A DNA stretch of 43,000 nucleotides, taken from IMG/VR virus record IMGVR_UViG_3300023440_000009, positions 1 to 43,000 of that record. One strand, given 5' to 3'. The notes beneath the pieces are model-generated. The model was not told where the DNA came from. It ran no database searches and worked only from the letters and a program-made list of their open reading frames with translations. The translations under genes were made by a program, and so were the position numbers. This document shows, piece after piece, positions 1 to 7,780 of the stretch. The first letter of the stretch is position 1; each line of letters opens with the position of its first letter. Source of the stretch: a virus.

Positions 1-127
1 GCTGCCAGAAGTTCTTATATGACAAAATTCCTCGCTGATCAAGCTAACCAAGTTGCGTATGATAGATATCGGGAAAAGATGAACGCACTTGGAAACCTGT
101 TCAGATATGGGAATGCACTCGGACAAA
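1..127. repeat. Terminal overlap, copy 1 (circular assembly join)
   Basis: Bases 1-127 are identical to 42874-43000. The repeated stretch lies inside one open reading frame that reads through in the same frame at both ends. A 127-base overlap equals a common largest assembly word length, so this is most simply the join of a circular or circularly permuted genome of 42,873 bp rather than a biological terminal repeat. Confidence 0.93.
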
Positions 128-318
128 CTGGAATCAACACCGCAATAAATCTCGGGAAAATTCAATCTGATATAAATATGGCTAATGCTGGTGTTTACAA
201 CCAGAATCGTGCTCTTCTTGGGAACGCTGTCACTGATATTTTCTCAAATCAGCGAGATCCTAGAATTGATGCAATCATGGATCTTATTTACCAGCGCGCA
301 AAAGAAGCTGTGAGCTAA
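1..318 (+). CDS. Internal virion protein, C-terminal part (gene split by window ends)
   Basis: This is the 3' part of the gene that starts at 42139. Reading 42139-42873 and then 1-318 gives one 350-residue protein ending at the TAA at 316-318. The part here is helical and polar (Asn, Gln, Ala, Arg rich) with no enzyme motif. The gene follows the P22-like neck genes and precedes two further long proteins of the same kind, the place where short-tailed phages encode proteins ejected with the DNA (such as P22 gp7/gp16/gp20 or T7 gp14). The role is inferred from position and composition; there is no family match I can name. The gene at 330 follows 11 bases later after a GGGAG ribosome site. Confidence 0.8.
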   Translation, partial: AARSSYMTKFLADQANQVAYDRYREKMNALGNLFRYGNALGQTGINTAINLGKIQSDINMANAGVYNQNRALLGNAVTDIFSNQRDPRIDAIMDLIYQRAKEAVS

Positions 319-329
319 GGGAGTAATAT

Positions 330-1538
330 ATGGCAAACGGTATTCGAGATCTCAGCACAATGCTTGGTCTGCTCCAGACGCTCGATACGATGGAGCAAGA
401 AAAGCGTCGAAGAGCTGCTTTGCAACAGTTCTCGCAGATGACTCGCTCTGCGTTTTCTGGGGGGTATTCTCCTGACAAACTGTCGCAACTAATTGCTCAG
501 ATTATGGCAACTAATGCTCCGGGAAATCTGGAATACGCGAATCAGCTGCGCAGCTTAGGAAGCGCCCTCGGAAAACTGACGGCTCCTACAGACCCTATCT
601 CTGATATGACTGCCCAGATGCCCGCAAAAGTTAGGGCAGCTTTTGAGGCATACGTTGCTGATCAGACGGGACTCACATCCTCTGAAATTCCTAGGGAAGG
701 CGCGGAAGAACTTTTTAAAACGTTCCTTGAGAAGGATCAAACTACAGGTGTTGCGCCTCTTGACACCTATGGGCAACGTCTCGCAAATATTCTCACAGAA
801 GATAAGATAAAAGATCTCGGACGAGATCCCGAAACCGGGGAGGGCATCTTCTACGATCCAAAAAGGGCAACGATTTCTAGGAGAAAGCTTCCTGGAATGA
901 TCCCAATGAAACAGGAGGCTCTTGATAGCACTACTCGCCAGAAACTGGATAGTCTCTATAGTGTTATGAATATTGGGAAAAGGCTTTTGCCGTTTCTTGG
1001 GGATAAAGATTTCGTCGGCTTTCTCCAAGGTCGTGTTGGAAAGCTGAAAGAAAAGTTTATGGATACTCCCCGCTTTACACGTTTTAGAAACATGGTCTCG
1101 CAACTTGTCTCTATTATTTATGGTATTTCTGGTAAAGCAATCAATGAGGGGGAGATTGCATGGTTGAACAGCATTCTACCGCAACTTGAAAACCAAGAAG
1201 GCAACTTCCTCGCGAACCTCACGTCTATCATGGAGTGGGTGACGGATCAGTATAATACCACAGTTAAAAATGCTGCTAAAGATAATCGGTATACTAGTAG
1301 AGAGCTTATTGGAGAAGACCTCCTTGACGAGTTATATATGCAGCTGGACGACGCAGCTAGGATCTCCTCTCCTGGACGTTCTCCACTGTCGGAAGAAGAG
1401 AGGGCTCGTGCACGTAAAATGAAAAAGTTAATGGACAAGGGGATGTCATACAAAGAGGCATATGATGTTACGGCATCTCAGAGCAACCCTGACAAACAGA
1501 AACAAAATAAAAAAGTAGTTCGTTTCAAAATTAAATAG
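330..1538 (+). CDS. Putative internal virion / ejection protein (402 aa)
   Basis: The start has a good ribosome site (AGGGAG about 8 bases upstream) and follows the previous gene by 11 bases. The protein is mostly helical, with a charged N-terminal stretch (EQEKRRRAALQQF near residue 25), a moderately hydrophobic centre, and a very basic Lys/Gln-rich C-terminal tail (SNPDKQKQNKKVVRFKIK). No catalytic motif or signal peptide is seen. Position between the glycine-rich protein split by the join and a 527-residue protein suggests one of the set of proteins that leave the capsid with the DNA. The basic tail would suit contact with DNA. Function is inferred from synteny only. Confidence 0.72.
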   Translation: MANGIRDLSTMLGLLQTLDTMEQEKRRRAALQQFSQMTRSAFSGGYSPDKLSQLIAQIMATNAPGNLEYANQLRSLGSALGKLTAPTDPISDMTAQMPAKVRAAFEAYVADQTGLTSSEIPREGAEELFKTFLEKDQTTGVAPLDTYGQRLANILTEDKIKDLGRDPETGEGIFYDPKRATISRRKLPGMIPMKQEALDSTTRQKLDSLYSVMNIGKRLLPFLGDKDFVGFLQGRVGKLKEKFMDTPRFTRFRNMVSQLVSIIYGISGKAINEGEIAWLNSILPQLENQEGNFLANLTSIMEWVTDQYNTTVKNAAKDNRYTSRELIGEDLLDELYMQLDDAARISSPGRSPLSEEERARARKMKKLMDKGMSYKEAYDVTASQSNPDKQKQNKKVVRFKIK

Positions 1539-1547
1539 TGAGGGATT

Positions 1548-3131
1548 ATGGCAGAAAACACTTTCACATACGTTCTTGAACTTGATGACGGAACGGAACT
1601 CCAAATTGACGGTCCCGAAGGACTGTCTCTTGAGGACGTGGTTCAGCGTGTCGTAGCCCAGAATCCTGACGCTCTGAAACAAGTACCTAAATTAGCTAAA
1701 TATCTGCCGAAAAAAGAAGAGCCTTCCCTTGGCGAAGCTGTGTGGCAGGGAACAAAGATGTTTCCCGAAGCTGTTGGGAATATTGCCGGCTCTGTGTGGA
1801 ATGCGGTTGCCAACACAGATGCCCCGCAGCTTCCTGATGGAAGTGGTCCTGCTGGAATGCTTCCTATTCCCAAGGGCGTACTTGATATGATTGCAGCTGT
1901 TCCTGCAATTGGTGTTGGGGGACTACAAGCTCTTGTGAATAAGATCGCTGGTGTAGAGCCATCCCCAGAAACTGATTTGCGGGGAGCGTTTCATCAGTTT
2001 GCAGATCCATATCTTTCCTTATTTCAGGGAGACACTGGTCCACTAAAAGAAGCTCTTGTAGATCCTAATAGGAGCGTTGCCCTCGATGTCGCATCTATGG
2101 CCGCCCCGACTATGAACATCGTTGGCAATATTCCAAGAACTCTTGGGGTGCCCTTTGGAAAACTTGGAATGCCGATTGCTAGAAAGCTTGGTGCAAAAGC
2201 TCTTGCGCGCGGTGGAAAGTTAAATCCTGAATACGCTTCGCAGATTGTTGAGAATGCATTTTCTCTTGATCTTCCTCTTGCTGGTCCTGGTGCGCGCAAG
2301 GCTGCACGACGGGCAAAAGCAGAGTTTGGTCGCCGTATTGGCGAAGCTATTGACAGAGCAACGACAGAAGGAAAAAATGTAGACACCCGCGCATTTAAGG
2401 AGGAACTTTTGAAGAGTGCGGATGACGCTGCAAAAAGGGGTGCCCTCGAAGTTGCTGATGTAATTCGCGATGAGATGGTTCCCAGATTTGACCGGTGGCT
2501 TGTTGAGCTTTCTGGGCAAAGGGAAAAAACAAAAGTAGTTCTTCCTGAAAAGGTGTCCGTAAACGCCTTACAAGAATACAAAAAACTATTCAACAAAAGA
2601 ATTGAAGGTTTCTTCCGCAAAGAGGCTTCAGAAGCCGACCCTGTTCATGGTGATCGTGCAAGAGCGTCCGCTGTTAAGGGAGCACAACTTGCAGATGCGA
2701 TTGCTGCACAAGTACCAGAACTCCGCGTTCCAGTCCAATCTAAGGATATACCTGCAGGATTGGCTAGACCAGCTGTTCGTCCTACGCTTAATGAGGCATA
2801 TCGAACTGCGAGTGCAATCGAAAGACAAATTACAAACGCTGCAATGAGTAAGATGCAGCAGAATCCTATTCCAGTAGAGGTCATGCTACCCGGTATGATT
2901 GAGTATGCGTACCGCAGCTCTCTCGGGGTTCCCACAGCAATTGCTCTTGCCAGAGCTGCAAACAACGCAGGAGCAGGAATACTTGCACGGGCGATCAACC
3001 GTCGTGCTCGCGGACTGCATATTACCAAGAATCCGATTCTTCGCAAGTTCCTCTCTAGTACCGAGGATATGTTGACGAGAGGAGCTATCGTTCGCCAGAG
3101 TGTTCCCAGAATTCATGAGGAGAAAGAGTAA
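1548..3131 (+). CDS. Putative internal virion / DNA-transfer protein (527 aa)
   Basis: The start follows a GAGGG ribosome site and the end overlaps the next gene by one base (TAATG). The N-terminal 45 residues form a compact module (ELDDGTELQIDGPEGLSLED). Residues about 95-130 are Gly/Ala/Pro-rich and hydrophobic (LDMIAAVPAIGVGGLQALV) and could insert into a membrane. The rest is helical and Ala/Arg/Lys-rich. Small beta module, hydrophobic centre and long basic helices is typical of podovirus ejection proteins that help cross the cell envelope. I see no lytic transglycosylase or peptidase motif. It is the third large protein in a row in this part of the late operon. Confidence 0.7.
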   Translation: MAENTFTYVLELDDGTELQIDGPEGLSLEDVVQRVVAQNPDALKQVPKLAKYLPKKEEPSLGEAVWQGTKMFPEAVGNIAGSVWNAVANTDAPQLPDGSGPAGMLPIPKGVLDMIAAVPAIGVGGLQALVNKIAGVEPSPETDLRGAFHQFADPYLSLFQGDTGPLKEALVDPNRSVALDVASMAAPTMNIVGNIPRTLGVPFGKLGMPIARKLGAKALARGGKLNPEYASQIVENAFSLDLPLAGPGARKAARRAKAEFGRRIGEAIDRATTEGKNVDTRAFKEELLKSADDAAKRGALEVADVIRDEMVPRFDRWLVELSGQREKTKVVLPEKVSVNALQEYKKLFNKRIEGFFRKEASEADPVHGDRARASAVKGAQLADAIAAQVPELRVPVQSKDIPAGLARPAVRPTLNEAYRTASAIERQITNAAMSKMQQNPIPVEVMLPGMIEYAYRSSLGVPTAIALARAANNAGAGILARAINRRARGLHITKNPILRKFLSSTEDMLTRGAIVRQSVPRIHEEKE

Positions 3132-3418
3132 TGCACGAGCACGAATACTGCGATAAAGGACCACAGCTTGCTCGGCTTGAGAAATGCCAATTGCGTATGG
3201 AAGAAAAACTTGACAGGCTTATTGAAAAGCAAGAACAGATTGCACAATTATCTAGTAGAGTTAATCAACTTGAAAATACGAATGCTGATTACACACTGCC
3301 AACCCTGAGGGAACTGAAAACGTTTAAGGATAAATGGGCTGGAGTTGGTGCGCTGGTAATTATTATCGGCGCGGTGCTTAACGTGGTAGTTCTTGTATAT
3401 TCATTTGTAGGTGGCTAA
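3131..3418 (+). CDS. Coiled-coil protein with C-terminal membrane segment, lysis-related candidate
   Basis: The 95-residue product starts in a TAATG overlap with the preceding gene. Residues 10-50 form an amphipathic, charged coiled coil (EEKLDRLIEKQEQIAQLSSR) and residues about 70-93 form one clear membrane span (GALVIIIGAVLNVVVLVYSF). The N-terminus is His/Cys-containing (MHEHEYCDKG). A cytoplasmic coiled coil plus one C-terminal membrane helix directly upstream of a holin-like gene resembles phage holin partners or antiholins. It could also be a structural membrane protein. The lysis link is inference from topology and neighbourhood. Confidence 0.6.
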   Translation: MHEHEYCDKGPQLARLEKCQLRMEEKLDRLIEKQEQIAQLSSRVNQLENTNADYTLPTLRELKTFKDKWAGVGALVIIIGAVLNVVVLVYSFVGG

Positions 3419-3419
3419 T

Positions 3420-3824
3420 ATGGGATGGTTCACAGTTATTAAAGAAGTGCTCGGTCTTGGGGGAACACTCATCAGTGGATGGGCAAAAAGAAAGCAACTG
3501 GAAGCAGAAACAAAAGTAGAAATCACTCGTATGAAAGCGGAGGCTGTCATTGAACAGGCTAAAACTGCCCAACAAGCTGAGATCGAGTGGGACAAGCAGC
3601 AAGCAAAGAATGCACAGTCTTCTTGGAAGGATGAGTATTGGACAATTGTATTGTCTATTCCCGCAATCTTGTGCTTTATTCCCGGACTTTCTGAATATGT
3701 CGCACAAGGTTTTGATGCGTTGAAACACACACCCGAGTGGTACCAGTATGCTCTTCTTGTCGCTATTGCTGCAGCTTTTGGTGTGAGACAACTTATCAAC
3801 TACAAAAAGGGAGTTGGTAAATGA
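3420..3824 (+). CDS. Putative holin (3TM/gene-transfer-release type)
   Basis: I place the start at the ATG at 3420, after an AGGTGG ribosome site and just past the previous stop; an upstream in-frame GTG at 3411 is possible. The 134-residue protein begins with a short hydrophobic stretch (WFTVIKEVLGLGGTLISGWA), continues with a charged Glu/Lys/Ala helix, and then has two membrane segments around WTIVLSIPAILCFIP and YALLVAIAAAFGV. This resembles the Holin_3TMs family as I know it, including the WxDEYW stretch before the second span. It would sit in the inner membrane and release the amidase encoded on the opposite strand at 5950-6387. The amidase is not adjacent on the same transcript, which is unusual for a lysis cassette. 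Confidence 0.65.
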   Translation: MGWFTVIKEVLGLGGTLISGWAKRKQLEAETKVEITRMKAEAVIEQAKTAQQAEIEWDKQQAKNAQSSWKDEYWTIVLSIPAILCFIPGLSEYVAQGFDALKHTPEWYQYALLVAIAAAFGVRQLINYKKGVGK

Positions 3825-4132
3825 TTCAAGTAAAACGTGGAGATACTTTTTCGCTTGTTGCATCTGTTACAGAAGACGGGGCTCCCAAAGATATTACTGG
3901 ATGGATAATTAGATGTCAAGCAAGGACATCTGATGGAACTGCTGTAGAAACATTTACGATTACAATCACCGATGCTGCTAACGGACTGTTTCGCATAGAT
4001 ACAGCTCTCCCGACGTCTACCCAAGGATGGCCAGTGGGTACGATTTATTCTGACATCGAATATAACACTGGTTCTGAGACAATTAGTACACAGACTTTTA
4101 CAATTGCGGTGTTGGAGGATCAAACGATATGA
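3821..4132 (+). CDS. Small beta-rich tail-associated protein (103 aa)
   Basis: The gene overlaps the previous one by four bases (ATGA) and the next by four, so the three are translationally coupled. The sequence is beta-rich (RGDTFSLVASVTEDGAP, DITGWIIRCQARTSDG) and resembles the small immunoglobulin-like domain found in phage baseplate or fibre-attachment proteins, which often begin with a polar RGDTF-like strand. It lies directly before the tail fibre, so it may link the fibre to the tail. I see no enzyme motif, signal peptide or membrane segment. Confidence 0.62.
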   Translation: MIQVKRGDTFSLVASVTEDGAPKDITGWIIRCQARTSDGTAVETFTITITDAANGLFRIDTALPTSTQGWPVGTIYSDIEYNTGSETISTQTFTIAVLEDQTI

Positions 4133-5541
4133 TCAAAACAACTCTCACAAGTAATGTGCCGACAACGTATGTTGTTGGGAATGTTACACTTGGCCTGATT
4201 ACAACTATTATTGGGTGGCCGTCCCCGGCTGGTACAAGCGAAGTTACAGCCCATGAAGCAGCGTATAATCACGGAGATATTTCACAGAACACGGCCCATC
4301 GCAACAACACTAACAACCCCCACGGGGTAACAACAACACAGATCGGGGCTATCCCCAACACCGTTGACATCGGTCGTATTATGAACCCCCTCGTCCACCT
4401 GCCGCTCAAGCACGCTGAGGAAATTACCGGCACCCAAGCAGCGGCAGGGGCGAAGTATAGCGGCACAGCGTCGTTCACCCGAGCCTCGACGGCTACCTAC
4501 ATTGACCCGCTCGATGGTTTGCTCAAGACGGCGGCTATTGATACCCCAAGGTTTGAGCGCATGGCAGATGGTGGGGTTGGGTTGTTGGTTGAGGGGAGTA
4601 GTACGAACTTGCTGTTGCAGAGCGCTGCGTTTGACACAACTTCTTGGACAAAGGGCGCAGGCGCAACTGTAACAGCAAACACAGGAACGGCTCCAGATGG
4701 CACAGCAACCGCTGATAAAATCACATTCCCTGACGGTGCAAACGTTCCATACATTTATCAAATTCCCACTGCGAGTACGTGGGATAATAGAACGTTTACC
4801 TTTTCTATGTGGATTCGGCGAGTATCTGGATCGGGCACAATTACGATACGGATCGGAGACGCGGGAGAAGCAGACTCAACATCGAAAGATATCACTGCGT
4901 CGTTAACAACATCTTGGCAGCGATTTTATATAACAACTACGTATAATGCAGGGACAACGAACAATAACAGTGTGTGGGTATTCCGAAGCGGTTCTGTCGG
5001 CCTAGATGAGATTGAAGTGTGGGGCGCTCAACTCGAAGAACTCCCCTTCGCCTCATCCTATATCCCAACTACCACGGCGGCTGTGACGAGAGCGGCTGAT
5101 GATTTCAGTATCTCCCTCCCTTTTAATATTGTGGATGGTTCATATACTGTTCTATATGATGTCGAAAGAGATCCTAATTCAAAAGGCACTCGTATTGATA
5201 TACGGGCCGACAGTGTTTCAAACGTCTTTGCAAGTGAGTGGGACGACGGTTCGGGAAATTCGAAATATTACTTCACAACTACCGCACTTTACACCGGTGT
5301 AGTCTCTAATGCTGTTACAGCAACAGGTTTTGTTTCTGACGGCACTAATGTGAAGTTGTACCTAGATAACGTATTGAAAGCTACAGGATCGTATAGTAAA
5401 CCAGCGACACAAAATGCGTCATCTGGGTTAATTGGGCTAAACAGGCAGGTTTTTGGAGGTACTTCCATAGGAAGTTGTCTACTTCGCAACCTCCGCATCT
5501 ACGACGTGGCTCTCACCGATGAAGAAATGAAGGTGGCATGA
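4129..5541 (+). CDS. Tail fibre / receptor-binding protein with LamG-like domains
   Basis: This 470-residue protein begins with a short virion-binding region (residues 1-75), including HRNNTNNPHGVTTTQIG, a motif common in phage fibres. Residues 100-160 contain ASFTRASTATYIDPLDGLL and LVEGSSTNLLLQSAAFD, which often precede carbohydrate-binding beta-sandwiches. Two concanavalin/LamG-like sandwiches seem to follow: about 160-310, ending FASSYIPT, and 325-470, ending LRNLRIYDVALTDEEM, a typical end of a Laminin_G_3 domain. It probably recognises surface polysaccharide. Base composition is patchy: about 4360-4640, 5030-5100 and 5480-5530 are visibly richer in G+C than the centre, as expected if modules were exchanged by recombination. 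Confidence 0.8.
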   Translation: MIKTTLTSNVPTTYVVGNVTLGLITTIIGWPSPAGTSEVTAHEAAYNHGDISQNTAHRNNTNNPHGVTTTQIGAIPNTVDIGRIMNPLVHLPLKHAEEITGTQAAAGAKYSGTASFTRASTATYIDPLDGLLKTAAIDTPRFERMADGGVGLLVEGSSTNLLLQSAAFDTTSWTKGAGATVTANTGTAPDGTATADKITFPDGANVPYIYQIPTASTWDNRTFTFSMWIRRVSGSGTITIRIGDAGEADSTSKDITASLTTSWQRFYITTTYNAGTTNNNSVWVFRSGSVGLDEIEVWGAQLEELPFASSYIPTTTAAVTRAADDFSISLPFNIVDGSYTVLYDVERDPNSKGTRIDIRADSVSNVFASEWDDGSGNSKYYFTTTALYTGVVSNAVTATGFVSDGTNVKLYLDNVLKATGSYSKPATQNASSGLIGLNRQVFGGTSIGSCLLRNLRIYDVALTDEEMKVA

Positions 5542-5936
5542 TGAATTACACAGACCTTATTACTTATTGCCCTGATACGACGGCTCTCATGAACGAAGTG
5601 GCTCGGGTTGCTCCTGACCGCATCATCAAAGACGAAAACGATCAGCCGGTCGGTTTTAGCATCACCAAAACCCCGACGGTCCGTAATGGCAATGAAACCC
5701 TTGCAGTCGTCCGGGTCAACGACGCTGATCTAGCTCTGATCGAGAGCCTGACCACGCTGCAAATCCTCGCCAAAGTGCCTGCCGGCGGTGACCTGATTGC
5801 TGCGATCAACGCTAACCGGACTGCCCGTGCCATCTACGATCGCGTCTATCCTCGGACACCAGTCGATGTAGTCGATGAGGCCGGTAACGTCATCGGGACA
5901 TGGACACCGCCTGAACTTATCGGGGAGTTCGCGTAA
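5538..5936 (+). CDS. Hypothetical protein after tail fibre, possible fibre chaperone or tip (132 aa)
   Basis: The start ATG (5538) overlaps the stop of the fibre gene (ATGATGA), and a second ATG directly follows, so translation is coupled to the fibre. The product has MNYTDLITYCPDTTALMNEV at its start and ends GTWTPPELIGEFA. No named domain is recognised. The DNA is clearly richer in G+C than most of the genome, matching the outer parts of the fibre gene, so the two may have been acquired together. Genes in this place are often tail fibre assembly proteins, but that is a guess from position. It is the last gene of the rightward operon. Confidence 0.62.
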   Translation: MMNYTDLITYCPDTTALMNEVARVAPDRIIKDENDQPVGFSITKTPTVRNGNETLAVVRVNDADLALIESLTTLQILAKVPAGGDLIAAINANRTARAIYDRVYPRTPVDVVDEAGNVIGTWTPPELIGEFA

Positions 5937-5942
5937 AAGAAA

Positions 5943-5964
5943 AGCGGGGCTATTTCGCCCCGCT
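5943..5964. terminator. Hairpin terminator at the meeting point of both operons
   Basis: AGCGGGGC (5943-5950), loop TATTTC, GCCCCGCT (5957-5964). Read on the minus strand the stem is followed by TTTTCTTTT, a good intrinsic terminator for the leftward operon. On the plus strand the run of T is missing, so it is weaker there. The amidase stop codon (5950-5952) lies at the stem-loop boundary. Confidence 0.85.
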
Positions 5965-6387
5965 CAATCCCATATTATCATATTTATAAAACTCAGCAAC
6001 ATTAAAGCATGGACAAGCTTTCTTGCGGGTGTACTCATTGTGCCCCGCAATTTTTTTGATCGTGCCGTAGGTATCTAGGAGAGAGCTGACCAAATCATCA
6101 AGAGCGCGCATTTGAAACTGCGTGTAGTCAAACTTCTCTTCCCAACCGCCCACAAGACATATACCAATACTGTCACTATTTTGTCCAAGACAATGTGCAC
6201 CGATATATTCCAGCGGACGTCCTTTCTCTACCGTCCCATCTCTCCGAATAACATAGTGATATCCGATGTCATCAAACCCCCGTTCGAGGTGCCATTGACG
6301 AATTGTATCTGCCCCAATGTCTAAATGGGTCGGACTATAGGATGCATGAATAATGATCTGCGCAATCGGCTTTGTACGCTTATTCAT
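5950..6387 (-). CDS. N-acetylmuramoyl-L-alanine amidase (endolysin, T7 lysozyme type)
   Basis: This 145-residue enzyme cleaves the bond between N-acetylmuramic acid and L-alanine in peptidoglycan. Family signatures are visible: IIIHASYSPT with the zinc ligand His14, GYHYVIRRDGTVEKGRP with Tyr43, and GHNEYTRKKACPCF with His116, Lys123 and Cys125, corresponding to the His17, Tyr46, His122, Lys128 and Cys130 set of T7 lysozyme with a one-residue shift. Length is close to the 150 residues of T7 lysozyme. There is no signal peptide, so a holin is needed. It is the last gene of the leftward operon, overlaps the upstream gene by eight bases, and ends inside the terminator hairpin. T7 lysozyme also inhibits T7 RNA polymerase, but no such polymerase is seen here. 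Confidence 0.92.
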   Translation of the reverse strand: MNKRTKPIAQIIIHASYSPTHLDIGADTIRQWHLERGFDDIGYHYVIRRDGTVEKGRPLEYIGAHCLGQNSDSIGICLVGGWEEKFDYTQFQMRALDDLVSSLLDTYGTIKKIAGHNEYTRKKACPCFNVAEFYKYDNMGLSGAK

Positions 6388-6640
6388 TGGGAACCTCGCC
6401 AGCTTTTTTTACGAACTCTTCTTGTAGTTTGGGATAAAGTTCCTGCATCAAAAGAGATCGTTCGATTTTTTCATAGTGTTCAAAAGCATCGAGACTATCG
6501 TTAGAAATGTAAAGATACCGAGAAGACGAAACTTTCACGTCATCGACCGTAAGAGTTGCGGACAACCGGAATACAGTACTGTGTTTCCCAGTGGAAATCT
6601 TTTTAACAGTATACACTTCCTGCATAAAATCTTTAGACAT
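6380..6640 (-). CDS. Hypothetical protein (86 aa)
   Basis: The start has a strong ribosome site (AAGGAGGCGAT before ATG) and the stop overlaps the amidase start by eight bases. The sequence has a beta-like first half (YTVKKISTGKHSTVFRLSATLTV split over strands) and an acidic helical second half (EHYEKIERSLLMQELYPKLQ). No membrane span, signal or cysteine motif is present. Its place between a predicted lipoprotein and the endolysin suggests a late or lysis-linked role, but nothing in the sequence proves that. Confidence 0.7.
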   Translation of the reverse strand: MSKDFMQEVYTVKKISTGKHSTVFRLSATLTVDDVKVSSSRYLYISNDSLDAFEHYEKIERSLLMQELYPKLQEEFVKKAGEVPNE

Positions 6641-6649
6641 ATCGCCTCC

Positions 6650-6949
6650 TTATTTGATGATGTAGATTACTCTAGTACTAAAAAAATCAAGTCCGTAATT
6701 AGGGTATCTTCCGATACCTAGCTGTGCCCCATTAGAGAAGTGGTTCCATTCAGTTTGGAGCACAATATTTTCTGTCAACTGGGTTCTATTACCGACGCTA
6801 ATGTGGAATTGTTCGTGTCCAGTTAGGTGTGTCTTCGGGATATTAGCTACGTAGGCTGGCCCAATGCCTACTTCTAAGCAACCAGAAAGACAAAGGGCCA
6901 GCGCAACAATCGCAACTTTAAATCCCGCAGACACCCCCTTTGCAAACAT
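6650..6949 (-). CDS. Predicted outer-membrane lipoprotein with PagL-like lipid A deacylase signature
   Basis: From the ATG at 6949 the 99-residue protein has a short signal peptide (MFAKGVSAGFKVAIVALALC) and a lipobox LSGC with the lipidated cysteine at residue 24. The mature part contains EWNHFSNGAQLG and RYPNYGLDF. The H-x-S-N motif (His70, Ser72) followed by an N-x-G resembles the active-site region of PagL-type lipid A 3-O-deacylases, which also use a Glu I cannot place with certainty. The usual family is longer (about 150-185 residues) and not lipidated, so this would be a short derivative. The N-terminus overlaps the 3' end of nrdJ by 32 bases in another frame. An alternative is a small Rz1-like lipoprotein. 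Upstream starts at 6967 and 6976 are possible. Confidence 0.55.
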   Translation of the reverse strand: MFAKGVSAGFKVAIVALALCLSGCLEVGIGPAYVANIPKTHLTGHEQFHISVGNRTQLTENIVLQTEWNHFSNGAQLGIGRYPNYGLDFFSTRVIYIIK

Positions 6950-7780
6950 TTTCTGCGGACTCTTCATAAACAGCATTCTGTTTTTTTACGGCCTCATCAT
7001 AAGGAACAGCAACAAGAGGCTGCCCACCTCGAGCACCATTAGGATATACAGTAATACCACGGAGTCTTTCGCAATAGTTTGCAAGCGTATAAGCCAATTG
7101 CTTAGCTGTGTCTTCATTATTCTCCTCCGTACCCCACTCTGGGAGATTGATTGTTGAACTAATCCCCATATCTACATACTGCTGAATGTCTGCCTGAAAT
7201 GCGATGCGCTTTTCAGGAGTTGCTGCAAGAGACATCGCTGTCTCAATGCTATCCGGAGAGAGTCCGTGTTCTTTAATAATACGCTCTGCAGTCGGGTCGA
7301 TTACGAATTGATATTTCCATCTGTTTCCGTCAAGGAATCTTCGCTTGTAGGCGACTGTATAGATTGGCTCAATTCCTGTAGTCGTTGACGCAAGGATTCC
7401 GATTGTACCCGCAGGCGCAACAGCTCTGTATTTGCGTGGGCGATTGATGTAGAATCGGTCACAATGCTCATTTGCCGCTGCTTCAGACTCTTCGGCGTAA
7501 ACTCTAAGCCATTCATGAAGCTCTGGTACGACTTCGTATCCATAACCACGCTGAAGCAACCATTCGTGGAGTCCCATGAGGCCGAGGCCGATCTTCCTGT
7601 TGCGCTCTCGTACCACCCGAACTTTCTCGTAGGGGAGGTCTCCACGCAGAGTGCCACACACAAGAAACTTAGCAGCGAGATGTACCACGTCTCTGAGCTC
7701 ATCAATTGTGGAAATATTAGCCACATTGATAGAACCAAGATTGCAAACGTCACTATCGTCCTCAGAAGTAAATTCCGTAC
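6918..7780 (-). CDS. nrdJ: Class II (B12-dependent) ribonucleotide reductase, exon 2
   Basis: This is the 3' exon of nrdJ. Joining 9351-8571 to 7780-6918 keeps the frame and gives about 547 residues. The exon starts with GT, which completes the split codon for the catalytic cysteine: exon 1 ends RNA-T and exon 2 adds GT-ACG-GAA, restoring N-A-C-T-E, the NxCxE active-site motif. Twelve residues later lies the redox cysteine in DVCNLGSIN. The motif PAGTIGILASTTTGIEP (residues about 370-385) and the C-terminal pair VCKGGVCGI, which re-reduces the active site, are typical of the family. The enzyme makes deoxyribonucleotides using adenosylcobalamin. Its 3' end overlaps the lipoprotein gene. A free-standing start at MANISTID would lack the catalytic cysteine. 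Confidence 0.9.

Noticed and set aside
1-127. True direct terminal repeat as in T7-like phages
   Set aside because: The repeat is short, lies inside a gene, and has the exact length of an assembly word; a circular join is simpler.
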